From assembly GCF_900114385.1 (NCBI RefSeq), contig NZ_FOSW01000018.1, positions 1 to 64,000 of the forward strand: a stretch of 64,000 nt of DNA, in the 5' to 3' direction. The translations under genes and the position numbers were made by a program. Under the pieces are notes generated by a model. It worked only from the letters and a program-made list of their open reading frames with translations, ran no database searches and had not been told where the DNA came from. Every line of letters starts with the position of its first letter. The first letter of the stretch is position 1. Below, in pieces: positions 34,066 to 42,132 of this stretch. Source of the DNA: Geodermatophilus ruber. Its GTDB lineage: Bacteria > Actinomycetota > Actinomycetes > Mycobacteriales > Geodermatophilaceae.

Positions 34066-36825
34066 TCAGACGAGCCCGAGCTCCCGGGCGCGGGCCACGG
34101 CTTCACGGCGCCCGTTGACCCCGAGCTTGCGGTACAGGCTCCGCAGGTGGGCCTTCACCGTGTTCACGGAGACGAACAACCCGGAGCTGATCTCGGGAAG
34201 GGTCAGCAAGCTGTCGAGGCACCGCAGCACCTCGAGTTCTCGTTCGGTCGGCGGTTCCGGGAGCGCACCCCTCCCCGGCTCGGCAAGGGGCACCCAGGGG
34301 CTGACGTGGCCGGCCAGGCACTTCCTGAGCCGTTGCACGAACCTCCGCTGCGGGCCGCGCTGCCGGTCCAGGGCCTCCAGCAGCCGGTCGACGCGCGCAC
34401 CGAACTGCAGGAAGGGCTGCACCATCTCCTCGGGCTCGGCCATGGCGACGACCTCGGCCATGGTCTGCACGGCGGCGACGCTCCCCACGTGCTGGGCACG
34501 GAGCAGCGACAGCAGCACCCCCGCCTGCAGTCGCTGGTCCAGGAAGCCTTCCCCGACCGCGACCGCCTTCTCCAACAGGTCCATGGCCGCATCGGGGCGA
34601 CCGTCACTGAGGAGGAGCTCCGCGTGGGCGAGCGCGAGGTGGATGGAGCCGTAGGCATCGGGGGGGCTGCCGGCCAGGAGGCGACGGGTGACGGCGGTCT
34701 GCCCGATCGCCAACGACAGCCGGGCGCGCTCGCCGGTGATGTAGCCGCCGAACACGTACGGCACGTGCAGCCGCTGCATGGTGCGCTCGGCTGCCTCCAG
34801 CGTCGCCAGGGCCTCCCGCTTACGCCCGCGCAGACCGGTGACCAGGCCCCGCACCAGGAGGATCACGGCGCCCACTGCGGCGTCCTGCCGACGGACGGCG
34901 TCTTCGGCCAGGTCGAGGTACTGATCGGCGTCGTCCAGCTCGCCGCGCACGTAGTGGATCCAGCCCAGCGCGTGCCAGAGCTCGGCCGCCGCTCCGCTCT
35001 GCTCCCATCCCCGGATGCGGGCCAGCTCGACCGCCTCCTCGGACGCCGTCAGGGCGTCACCGAGGCGGTCCTGAGCGGTCAGGACGCCGATCAGCTGGCT
35101 CAGGCAGCCCAGCTCGACGTAACCGCGCTCGTTGGCCCGTGCTGCCGCCAGCGCCTCGCGGAGGTGGTCCTCGGCCTCGGCCCGACGCCCGGCCCAGTAC
35201 TCGGTGGTGCCCAGCTCCTGAAGCGCGAGCGCGCGCAGATCGTTCGCGTGCCGCGGGCTGCCGGCCCCGTGCTCGGCCGCATGCATGAGCCCACCCGCGG
35301 CGCTGGTCACGGCGGCGAGGTCACCGGACAACCGCGCGCGCTCCAGACCCACGACCAGCTCCGGGATGCCCGCCGTCCCGCCGTCGTCGCCCGGCGCGGA
35401 AACTGCCGGCACGGAGGCGGCGGTGGCGTTTGGCGTCTCCGACGAGTCGTCGACCCCGGCGCCGGCCAGCGCGGCGTCCCCGGTGCCCACGAAGCCGCTG
35501 TCCCCCAGCGCCAGCCCGGTGGCGATGCGTACCAGCGCGATCTGACCGCTGCACCGCACGACGTGGTCGGGCAGGCGCCGAATGAGGTCCTGGAGGGTCA
35601 CCAGCTGCCCGTCGAGGTACAGGGAGAGCCACGCCGAGAGCAGCACCTCCTCCGCCAGGTCCCAGTCCTCGGCGTGCACGGCGTGCTCGAAGGCGTCCAC
35701 CGGCATGCCCTGGTCGAGGAACCAGCGGGACGCCGTGACGTGCAGGTGGCTCCGCGTGGGGGCGCCGAGCCGGTCGAAGCGGCTGCGCAGGAGGTCGGCG
35801 AACATGGCGTGGTAGCGGAACCAGTCCTGCCGCGACGTGGTCGGCGTCGTGAACACGTTGCGGCGCGCTAGCCCCAGCAGCGTCTCGCGCCCGTTCGCGC
35901 GGCCGGTCAGCGCCGACGCCAGGTCGCCGGTGAGCCGATCGCAGATCGACGTCCGCAGCAGGAAGTCCTGGGTGTCCGCGGGCAACCGGTCGAAAACCTC
36001 CTCGACGAGGTAATCGGCGACGTCCGCATGCTCGCCGTTGAACTCCACCAGGGTCTGCTCGGCGGAACCGCCGTCGGCGAGCGAGAGCGCCGCCAGGCGC
36101 AGCCCCGCCGACCACCCCTCGGTCCGGTCCCGCAGGATCCGCGCGGCCTCGTCGGACACCGTGATGCCCGAGTGCCGCAGCATCTCGGCCGTCTCCTCGG
36201 CGGTGAAAGCGAGGTCCTGCGCGTGGACGACCTCCAGCCGGCCCTCCAACCGCAACCGCTGGGTCGGCAGCTCGGGGAGGTAGAGCCCGCTCAGGACGAG
36301 CCGGACCGAGGGCGGCAGGTGGAGCATCAGGTACGACAGGCCGGAGGCGACGGGGGAACCCTCCAGCCAGTGGACGTCGTCCAGGACGAGGACCGTGGTC
36401 GGCTCGAGGCCGGCGAACGCCTCGGCCACCAGGGCGGGCAGCAGATCGGGCGGTGTCTCGGACTGCGGGGCGGGCGCGAGGGAGGAGAGCAGCGAGCCCT
36501 CCGGCGGCGCGGCCGCGCTACGCGCGGCCGCCAGCAAGGCCGACCAGAAGCGGACCGGGTCCCGGTCGGTGCGGTCCAGGGTGACCCATCCGGGCGCACC
36601 GGGAGCCGCGGACGAGCGCAGCCAGGAGGCCAGCAGCTGCGTCTTGCCGCAGCCGGTTGGACCGGTCACGACGGTCACCGAGCACCGAGCGGCCTCGGTC
36701 AGACGCCGGAACAGCCGGGGGCGGTCCACCACACCCCGCGGCAGCTGCGGCAACGACACTTTGCCGAGCAGCATGGGCGACACCGCGAAACCTGAGGCGT
36801 GGCCGTGCTCGTGCTGCGGAGTCAC
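34066..36825 (-). CDS. LAL (MalT-like) LuxR-family transcriptional regulator
   Basis: A 919-residue STAND-type activator. The nucleotide-binding domain has Walker A GPTGCGKT (55-62) and Walker B VLVLDDVHW (about 147-155). This is followed by a helical winged region and a long TPR-like middle (about 430-840), and the C-terminal LuxR helix-turn-helix (TERELEVLRCLDSL... LFVSVNTVKAHLRSLYRKLGV, about 855-910). Such proteins bind an inducer together with ATP, oligomerise and activate transcription. It lies just upstream of the Rieske-ABC operon in the same orientation and is the likely regulator, presumably sensing the imported compound. Confidence 0.87.
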   Translation of the reverse strand: MTPQHEHGHASGFAVSPMLLGKVSLPQLPRGVVDRPRLFRRLTEAARCSVTVVTGPTGCGKTQLLASWLRSSAAPGAPGWVTLDRTDRDPVRFWSALLAAARSAAAPPEGSLLSSLAPAPQSETPPDLLPALVAEAFAGLEPTTVLVLDDVHWLEGSPVASGLSYLMLHLPPSVRLVLSGLYLPELPTQRLRLEGRLEVVHAQDLAFTAEETAEMLRHSGITVSDEAARILRDRTEGWSAGLRLAALSLADGGSAEQTLVEFNGEHADVADYLVEEVFDRLPADTQDFLLRTSICDRLTGDLASALTGRANGRETLLGLARRNVFTTPTTSRQDWFRYHAMFADLLRSRFDRLGAPTRSHLHVTASRWFLDQGMPVDAFEHAVHAEDWDLAEEVLLSAWLSLYLDGQLVTLQDLIRRLPDHVVRCSGQIALVRIATGLALGDSGFVGTGDAALAGAGVDDSSETPNATAASVPAVSAPGDDGGTAGIPELVVGLERARLSGDLAAVTSAAGGLMHAAEHGAGSPRHANDLRALALQELGTTEYWAGRRAEAEDHLREALAAARANERGYVELGCLSQLIGVLTAQDRLGDALTASEEAVELARIRGWEQSGAAAELWHALGWIHYVRGELDDADQYLDLAEDAVRRQDAAVGAVILLVRGLVTGLRGRKREALATLEAAERTMQRLHVPYVFGGYITGERARLSLAIGQTAVTRRLLAGSPPDAYGSIHLALAHAELLLSDGRPDAAMDLLEKAVAVGEGFLDQRLQAGVLLSLLRAQHVGSVAAVQTMAEVVAMAEPEEMVQPFLQFGARVDRLLEALDRQRGPQRRFVQRLRKCLAGHVSPWVPLAEPGRGALPEPPTERELEVLRCLDSLLTLPEISSGLFVSVNTVKAHLRSLYRKLGVNGRREAVARARELGLV

Positions 36826-37285
36826 GTCACCTCCCCGCTGTCACGATCCGGCCCTGCCGCTCGTGCGAATCCGTCCGGGCACAGGCCCCGGACACGGGAC
36901 CAGCGGGCACAGGTCCCGGACGTCGGGGGCGGTGCCACGACCGGTCCACCTGCCCCCGCGAACGTGGTCGGTCCCCGGGATCCGGAGGTGCGCTTCGCTG
37001 GATACCAGCCTGGCGGCGTGTGCTGCATCTAACCGTCGCGCGTCCCGTTCGGCCAGCATGAAGTCCCCTGGCCACGGCGCCGACGGTCTCCGTGCGCGGG
37101 CGGTTCGTGGCGCGACGAGACATGAAAGTGCTGGTCAAGCGACGGATCGGGGCCCGTCCGGCGGTCGGCGCAGCTGGCGGCGTCGACCGCACCGGGCGCC
37201 GGCGGTCCGGGCGAGGCGCCCGCCCGCGGGCCCACCGGGCACGGTTGGCAGGAGCCCTCGGGGAACATCGTCGCGGCATAACAAT
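36826..37285. other. 460-base region without a supported gene
   Basis: This stretch separates the leftward LAL gene from the rightward molybdenum hydroxylase operon. Short open frames here have no family features. It contains a direct repeat, GGGCACAGGCCCCGGAC (36877-36893) and GGGCACAGGTCCCGGAC (36905-36921), spaced 28 bases start to start. This lies upstream of the LAL start and could be a regulator site. Confidence 0.5.
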
Positions 37286-37304
37286 TTAGCGCTGAGGTAC
37301 TTCC
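37286..37304 (+). promoter_or_regulatory. shared 19-bp element, molybdenum hydroxylase promoter
   Basis: TTAGCGCTGAGGTACTTCC, two differences from the permease copy. It lies 126 bases before a coupled leader frame and 167 bases before the FAD-subunit start. Confidence 0.6.
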
Positions 37305-37430
37305 GCGCCCCGCCTGCCGCGTGACACGCTGACGCCTCGCCGGTGCGGACGACGGACGTCGGCCAGCACCCTCGGGCCGGTCGACAGGGGGCCCTCGAGA
37401 GTCGGCGATGTGCGTGGCAAGGAGGCACTC

Positions 37431-37475
37431 GTGGCGTTGCGTCGGAAGCCCACCCCCGGGGACGTCGGCCGGTGA
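37431..37475 (+). CDS. 14-codon leader frame, remnant of a permease N-terminus
   Basis: A GTG codon with a perfect AAGGAGG seven bases upstream opens a frame reading VALRRKPTPGDVGR. Its stop TGA overlaps the GTG start of the FAD subunit (GTGA). The ribosome site and first codons, AAGGAGGCACTCGTGGCG, match those of the permease gene at 22495-22512 (GAGGAGGCACTCATGGCG), and the peptide lines up with MAFGWKLYGDGKTP. I read it as the decayed 5' end of a permease copy that now couples translation to the enzyme operon. Confidence 0.5.
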   Translation: MALRRKPTPGDVGR

Positions 37476-38350
37476 AGCCCTCGGCCTTCCGCTACGCCGA
37501 CCCCCGTTCCCTCGAGGAGGCCCTCGAGGTCCTCTCCGCCGAGGGGGAAGGCGCCAAGGTCCTCGCCGGCGGGCAGTCGCTGCTCCCGCTGCTGTCGATG
37601 CGCCTGGCCGCCCCGGCCACGCTGGTGGACATCAACCGGGTCCCCGGCCTCGACGCCGTCGAGACCGGCGAGGGCGGCGTCCGGGTGGGGGCCCTCGTGC
37701 GGCACGCCCGGCTGCTCGAGGACGCCGCCGCCGCGCGGGTGCAGCCACTGCTGGCCCGCGCGACCGCGAACGTCGCCCACCCCGCGATCCGCAACCGGGG
37801 GACGACGGTCGGCTCGATCGCGCACGCCGACCCCTCCGGCGAGATGACCTCCGTCCTCGCCCTCACCGGCGGCTCGGTCACCGTGGCCACGCCCGCAGGC
37901 GTCGAGACCGTCGGCTGGCAGGACCTCTTCGTCGGCCCGCTGGAGACCTCCGTGCACGGGCCCGCGGTCGTCACCTCCGCCTTCTTCCCCGCGCTGCCCG
38001 CCCGCTCGGGCACCGCCTTCGCCGAGATCGCCCGCCGCAAGGGCGACTACGCGGTCTGCGGCGCCGGCGTCGTCGTCACGCTGGACGAGGACCGCCGCGT
38101 GTCGGCCGCGCGGGCCGCCTACATCTCCGTCGGGCTGGTGCCCGAGGTGCACGACCTCACCGAGGCCGTCGCCGGGCAGCCGGTGGACACCGCCGACTGG
38201 GCCGGGGCCGGCGCGCTCGCGCGCACCCTGGTCGACCCGGACGCCGACATCCACGCCAGCGCCGACTACCGGCGCCTGCTGGTCGGCGTGCTGACCGAAC
38301 GAACCCTGATCGAAGCGGCCGCCGAGGCCGCCGGGAGGACCGCCGCATGA
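37472..38350 (+). CDS. molybdenum hydroxylase (xanthine dehydrogenase family), FAD-binding medium subunit
   Basis: A 292-residue FAD subunit of the CoxM/XdhB type. FAD-binding motifs are AGGQSLLPLLSMRLAAP at about 31-47 and NRGTTVGSIAHADPSGEM at about 109-126, spaced as in the family; the C-terminal domain has ARRKGDYAVCGAGVV. It receives electrons from the [2Fe-2S] subunit. The start is the GTG at 37472, which overlaps the stop of the leader frame; it has no good ribosome site of its own, so it depends on coupling. Its stop overlaps the next start (ATGA). Confidence 0.87.
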   Translation: MKPSAFRYADPRSLEEALEVLSAEGEGAKVLAGGQSLLPLLSMRLAAPATLVDINRVPGLDAVETGEGGVRVGALVRHARLLEDAAAARVQPLLARATANVAHPAIRNRGTTVGSIAHADPSGEMTSVLALTGGSVTVATPAGVETVGWQDLFVGPLETSVHGPAVVTSAFFPALPARSGTAFAEIARRKGDYAVCGAGVVVTLDEDRRVSAARAAYISVGLVPEVHDLTEAVAGQPVDTADWAGAGALARTLVDPDADIHASADYRRLLVGVLTERTLIEAAAEAAGRTAA

Positions 38351-38865
38351 CCGCCTCCGTCGACGCCGAGCGCACCGTCACCCTCACCGTGAACGGTGTT
38401 CCACGTGAAGCCACCGTGCCGGTGCGCCGGCTGCTGTCGGACGCGCTGCGCCACGACCTCGGGCTGACCGGCACGCACGTCGGGTGCGAGCACGGCGTCT
38501 GCGGCGCCTGCACGGTGCTGGTCGACGGCGCCCCGGTGCGCTCCTGCCTGGTGCTCGCCGTCCAGGTCGAGGGCGCCGAGGTGCGTACCGTCGAGGGGCT
38601 GGCGCACGACGATCACCAGGGCGGCCAGGTGCTCCACCCGGTGCAGGAGGCCTTCCGCGAATGCCACGCGCTGCAGTGCGGGTTCTGCACACCCGGCTTC
38701 CTCATGACGATCGCCGCGGGGCTGGAGAACCGGGACGCGTCGGCGGAGCTCACCGAGGAGGAGGTCGAGGAGATGGTCGGCGGCAACCTCTGCCGGTGCA
38801 CCGGCTACGCCAACATCAAGAAGGCCGTCCGGCACGCCGCCGCCGCGATGAAGGACGCCGAATGA
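38347..38865 (+). CDS. molybdenum hydroxylase, [2Fe-2S] small subunit
   Basis: A 172-residue subunit with two [2Fe-2S] clusters. The plant-type cluster is bound by GCEHGVCGACTVLVDG and a further Cys (about 44-66), and the second, helical cluster by QCGFCTPG and NLCRCTGY (about 105-145). This is the CoxS/XdhC arrangement and passes electrons from the molybdenum cofactor to FAD. The start overlaps the stop of the FAD subunit, and its stop overlaps the large-subunit start. Confidence 0.92.
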   Translation: MTASVDAERTVTLTVNGVPREATVPVRRLLSDALRHDLGLTGTHVGCEHGVCGACTVLVDGAPVRSCLVLAVQVEGAEVRTVEGLAHDDHQGGQVLHPVQEAFRECHALQCGFCTPGFLMTIAAGLENRDASAELTEEEVEEMVGGNLCRCTGYANIKKAVRHAAAAMKDAE

Positions 38866-41288
38866 CCACCAAGGTGTTCGGCGAGCCGGTCCGCCGGCGC
38901 GAGGACGCCCGGCTGATCACCGGCAAGGGCCGTTACCTCGACGACATCGGCTCCACCGCGACCCTGGCCGCCGCGTTCGTGCGCAGCCCGCACGCCCACG
39001 CCCGCATCCTCGACATCGACGTCACCGGCGCGCTGGACGTCGAGGGCCTGGTCGCCATCTACACCTACGAGGACCTCACCGGCCCGCTGGCCGAGCCGCT
39101 GCCGGTCCTCATCCCGCACCCGCAGCTGACCGCGCCGCGCACCGGCTTCCCGCTGGCCAACGGTGAGGTCAACCACGTCGGCGAGCCGGTCGTCATGGTC
39201 GTCGCGACCGACCGGTACCTCGCCGAGGACGCCGCCGAGCGGATCCTCGTCACCTACGAGGAGCTGCCCCCGGTCGTCGGCGTCGACGCCGCCCGCGAGG
39301 CGCGGCACGCGGTCCACGCCGAGATCCCGGACAACGTCGCGGCGCGGCACCACCAGGAGACCGGCGACGTCGAGCCGGCGCTGGCGGCCGCGAAGAACAC
39401 GCTGTCGTTCACCCAGTACATCGAGCGCAGCGCCTGCATGCCGATGGAGGGCAAGGGCGTGCACGCCCGGTGGGACGCCGCCGACTCCTCGCTGCGCGTC
39501 TACACCAGCACCCAGGCCTCGACGTCGGTGCGCGCGGCGATCGCGGCCAAGCTGGAGCTGTCGCTGGACAAGGTCGAGGTCATCGCGCCGGACGTCGGCG
39601 GCGGCTTCGGCGTGAAGATCGTGCACCCGTGGCCGGAGGAGCTGCTGGTGCCGATGGCCGCGATCGCGCTGCAGGCCGAGGTGAAGTGGGCCGAGGACCG
39701 GCGCGAGCACTTCGTCTCCTCGGCGCACGAGCGCCAGCAGCGGCAGGAGATCACCGTCGGCTACGACGACGAGGGCCGGATCACCGCCCTCGACGTCCAC
39801 ATCTGGCACGACAACGGGGCGTACACGCCCTACGGGATCATCGTGCCGATCGTGACCGCGACCCAGCTGGTCGGGCCGTACGTGATCCCGGTCTACCGGG
39901 TGATCGTGGAGAGCGTCTTCACCAACACCGTCATCGTGACGCCGTACCGCGGCGCCGGGCGGCCGCAGGGCTGCTTCGCGATGGAGCGCACGATGGACCG
40001 CATCGCCGATGCCCTCGGGCTGGACCGGGCCGTCGTCCGCGAGCGCAACCTCATCCAGCCCGACCAGTTCCCCTACGACCACCACCTGACGTTCCAGGAC
40101 GGCCGGCCGGTCATCTACGACTCCGGCGACTACCCGGGGCTGATGGCCAAGCTGAAGAAGCTGGTCGGCTGGGAGGAGGCCGAGCAGCTGCGGGCGGACG
40201 CCGGGGCGCGCGGCCGCATGCTCGGCGTGGGGATGGCCCTGTACGTGGAAGGCACCGGGCCCGGCCCGTACGAGGGCGGGCACGTGCAGGTGCTCGGCAG
40301 CGGCAAGGTGCTGGTCTCCACCGGGCTGACCTCGCAGGGCCAGGGGCACGAGACGGCGTTCGCGCAGATCGTGGCCACCGAGCTCGGGGTGCCGATCGAG
40401 GACATCGAGGTCACCACCGGCGACACCCGCCGGTTCGGCTACGCGGTGGGCACCTTCGCCTCCCGGGCCGCGGTGATGAGCGGCAACGCGATCGCGCTGG
40501 CCGCCCGCGGCGTGCGGGCGAAGGCGCTGCGGATCGCCGCCGACGTCCTGGAGGTGGACCCGGGCGACCTGGAGATCGACGAGGGCGTGGTCCAGGTCAA
40601 GGGGACGCCGGGGGCGTCGATCCCGCTGCGGACGGTCGCCGTCCTGTCCAACCCGCTGCGCTACGCGTTCGACGAGGCGGCCCGGCAGGCCACCCAGTTC
40701 GCCGGCCCGGCTGACGACACCAGGCCGCCGGTGGCCGAGGGTGACGCGCCCGGGCTGGAGCACGTCGATTACTACTCGCCGGTCCGCTCCACGTTCGCCT
40801 CGGGCGCGCACGCGGCGATCGTGGAGATCGACCCGGCGACGTGGGAGATCGACGTGGTGAAGTACGCGGTCGTCCACGACTGCGGAAACATCGTCAACCC
40901 CATGATCGTCGAGGGGCAGGTGCAGGGCGGCGTCGCGCAGGGCGTGGGCGGCGCGCTGTACGAGCGCATGGCCTACGACTCGGCCGGCCAGCTGCAGAAC
41001 GCCTCGTTCATGGACTTCCTCATGCCCTACTCGAGCGAGATCCCCGACGTGGTCATCGACCACCAGGAGACCCCCTCGCCGCTGAACCCGCTGGGCCTCA
41101 AGGGCGCCGGCGAGGCCGGGGTGATCCCCGGGACGGCGGCGATCGCCTCGGCGATCGAGGACGCGGTGGGACGGCGGATCACCGCGATGCCGATCTCCCC
41201 GACCCAGCTGTACGACCTCATGCGCGACCAGGACACGGAACGGACCGCGGCGGCAGCACGCCGGGCGGGGACAGGAGCGATGGCGTGA
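38862..41288 (+). CDS. molybdenum hydroxylase, large Mo-cofactor subunit
   Basis: An 808-residue catalytic subunit. The N-terminal hammerhead domain begins FGEPVRRREDARLITGKGRYLDD. The cofactor region has PDVGGGFGVK (about 244-253), TPYRGAGRPQGCFAMER and GLTSQGQGHETAFAQIVA. The catalytic Glu is in GLKGAGEAGVIPG near residue 750. It lacks the AYRCSFR loop with the copper-binding Cys of CO dehydrogenase, so it hydroxylates an organic ring instead of CO. The shared promoter element and nearby barbiturase, FdrA and permease genes suggest uracil/thymine dehydrogenase (uracil to barbiturate); xanthine or nicotinate-type activity is the alternative. Confidence 0.85.
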   Translation: MTTKVFGEPVRRREDARLITGKGRYLDDIGSTATLAAAFVRSPHAHARILDIDVTGALDVEGLVAIYTYEDLTGPLAEPLPVLIPHPQLTAPRTGFPLANGEVNHVGEPVVMVVATDRYLAEDAAERILVTYEELPPVVGVDAAREARHAVHAEIPDNVAARHHQETGDVEPALAAAKNTLSFTQYIERSACMPMEGKGVHARWDAADSSLRVYTSTQASTSVRAAIAAKLELSLDKVEVIAPDVGGGFGVKIVHPWPEELLVPMAAIALQAEVKWAEDRREHFVSSAHERQQRQEITVGYDDEGRITALDVHIWHDNGAYTPYGIIVPIVTATQLVGPYVIPVYRVIVESVFTNTVIVTPYRGAGRPQGCFAMERTMDRIADALGLDRAVVRERNLIQPDQFPYDHHLTFQDGRPVIYDSGDYPGLMAKLKKLVGWEEAEQLRADAGARGRMLGVGMALYVEGTGPGPYEGGHVQVLGSGKVLVSTGLTSQGQGHETAFAQIVATELGVPIEDIEVTTGDTRRFGYAVGTFASRAAVMSGNAIALAARGVRAKALRIAADVLEVDPGDLEIDEGVVQVKGTPGASIPLRTVAVLSNPLRYAFDEAARQATQFAGPADDTRPPVAEGDAPGLEHVDYYSPVRSTFASGAHAAIVEIDPATWEIDVVKYAVVHDCGNIVNPMIVEGQVQGGVAQGVGGALYERMAYDSAGQLQNASFMDFLMPYSSEIPDVVIDHQETPSPLNPLGLKGAGEAGVIPGTAAIASAIEDAVGRRITAMPISPTQLYDLMRDQDTERTAAAARRAGTGAMA

Positions 41289-42001
41289 ACCTCGACGGCT
41301 CGGCGGTTCTCTCGGGCGAACCGGAGCGGGTGTGGGCGGTGATCACCGACCCGGCGGTGCTCGCGCGGACGATTCCCGGCTGCGAACTGCTGGAGCAGGT
41401 GGGGAACGACGAGTACCGGATGACTGTCTCGGTCGGGGTCGGCGCGATCCGCGGCACCTACGCCGGCGAGGTCAAGCTGACCGACCAGAAGCGGCCCTAC
41501 TCCTACGTCATGCACGCCTCGGGCGCCGGTGCACCGGGCAACGCGCGGGCGACGGTGACGATCAACCTGGAGCCCAACGGCGACAGCACGATGCTCACCT
41601 ACTCGGCCGACGCCGTGGTCGGCGGGCCGGTGGCCGGCGTCGGGCAGCGGATGATGACCGGGGTGGCCAAGCGGATCGCCGGCCAGTTCTTCTCCGCGAT
41701 CGACGCCGAGCTGAACAGCCTCGCCCCGGCGCTGACCTCGACGGCCCCGGGCGAGGCGGCCCCGGGCGAGGTCGCTCCCGCCGAGGCGGCTCCGGTCGAG
41801 GCGGCTCCGGTCGAGGCCGCAGCGGTTCCGGCGACCGCTGCTTCCCCGGCCGCGCCCCGGGTGTTCGCCGCCAAGGCCGCCCCGGCCGCCGCCGCGGCGC
41901 CTGGCGACCTCCGCACGGCGCTGATCGGCGCGGTCGGCGGTGCGGGGCTCACCCTGCTCGGCGTCGTCGTCGGCTGGCTGCTGGGCCGCCGCAAGGGCTG
42001 A
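41285..42001 (+). CDS. coxG: CoxG-like SRPBCC protein with C-terminal membrane anchor
   Basis: A 238-residue protein. Residues 1-150 are a CoxG (SRPBCC/START-like) lipid-binding domain with GEPERVWAVITDPAVLARTIPGC and the VGVGAIRGTYAGEVKL motif. An Ala/Pro-rich linker (about 155-205, with APVEAAPVEAA repeats) follows, and then a single membrane helix, LIGAVGGAGLTLLGVVVGWL, ending in RRKG on the cytoplasmic side. In CO dehydrogenase systems this anchored CoxG is thought to hold the enzyme at the membrane and hand over quinone. Here it follows the large subunit by a GTGA overlap. It suggests that this ring hydroxylase gives electrons to menaquinone. Confidence 0.83.
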   Translation: MNLDGSAVLSGEPERVWAVITDPAVLARTIPGCELLEQVGNDEYRMTVSVGVGAIRGTYAGEVKLTDQKRPYSYVMHASGAGAPGNARATVTINLEPNGDSTMLTYSADAVVGGPVAGVGQRMMTGVAKRIAGQFFSAIDAELNSLAPALTSTAPGEAAPGEVAPAEAAPVEAAPVEAAAVPATAASPAAPRVFAAKAAPAAAAAPGDLRTALIGAVGGAGLTLLGVVVGWLLGRRKG

Positions 42002-42077
42002 CCCGCACCACCATCGTGGTGCGCTCGTCGTCGTATCGCGCGCTCCCGGATGCGACAACAAGGGCACAACACACGCC

Positions 42078-42110
42078 GAGGGCCCTCTCGATCCGATCGA
42101 GAGGGCCCTC
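42078..42110. terminator. bidirectional hairpin terminator
   Basis: Perfect 16-bp arms GAGGGCCCTCTCGATC (42078-42093) and GATCGAGAGGGCCCTC (42095-42110), with further partial pairing of ACACGC and GCGTGT outside. It lies between the coxG end and the convergent old yellow enzyme end. Confidence 0.8.
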
Positions 42111-42132
42111 AGCGCGTGTCCGGAGAGGAGGT

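Noticed and set aside
37472-42001. Aerobic CO dehydrogenase (CoxMSL)
   Set aside because: The large subunit has YRGAGRPQ instead of the AYRCSFR active-site loop, and the setting is nucleobase catabolism.
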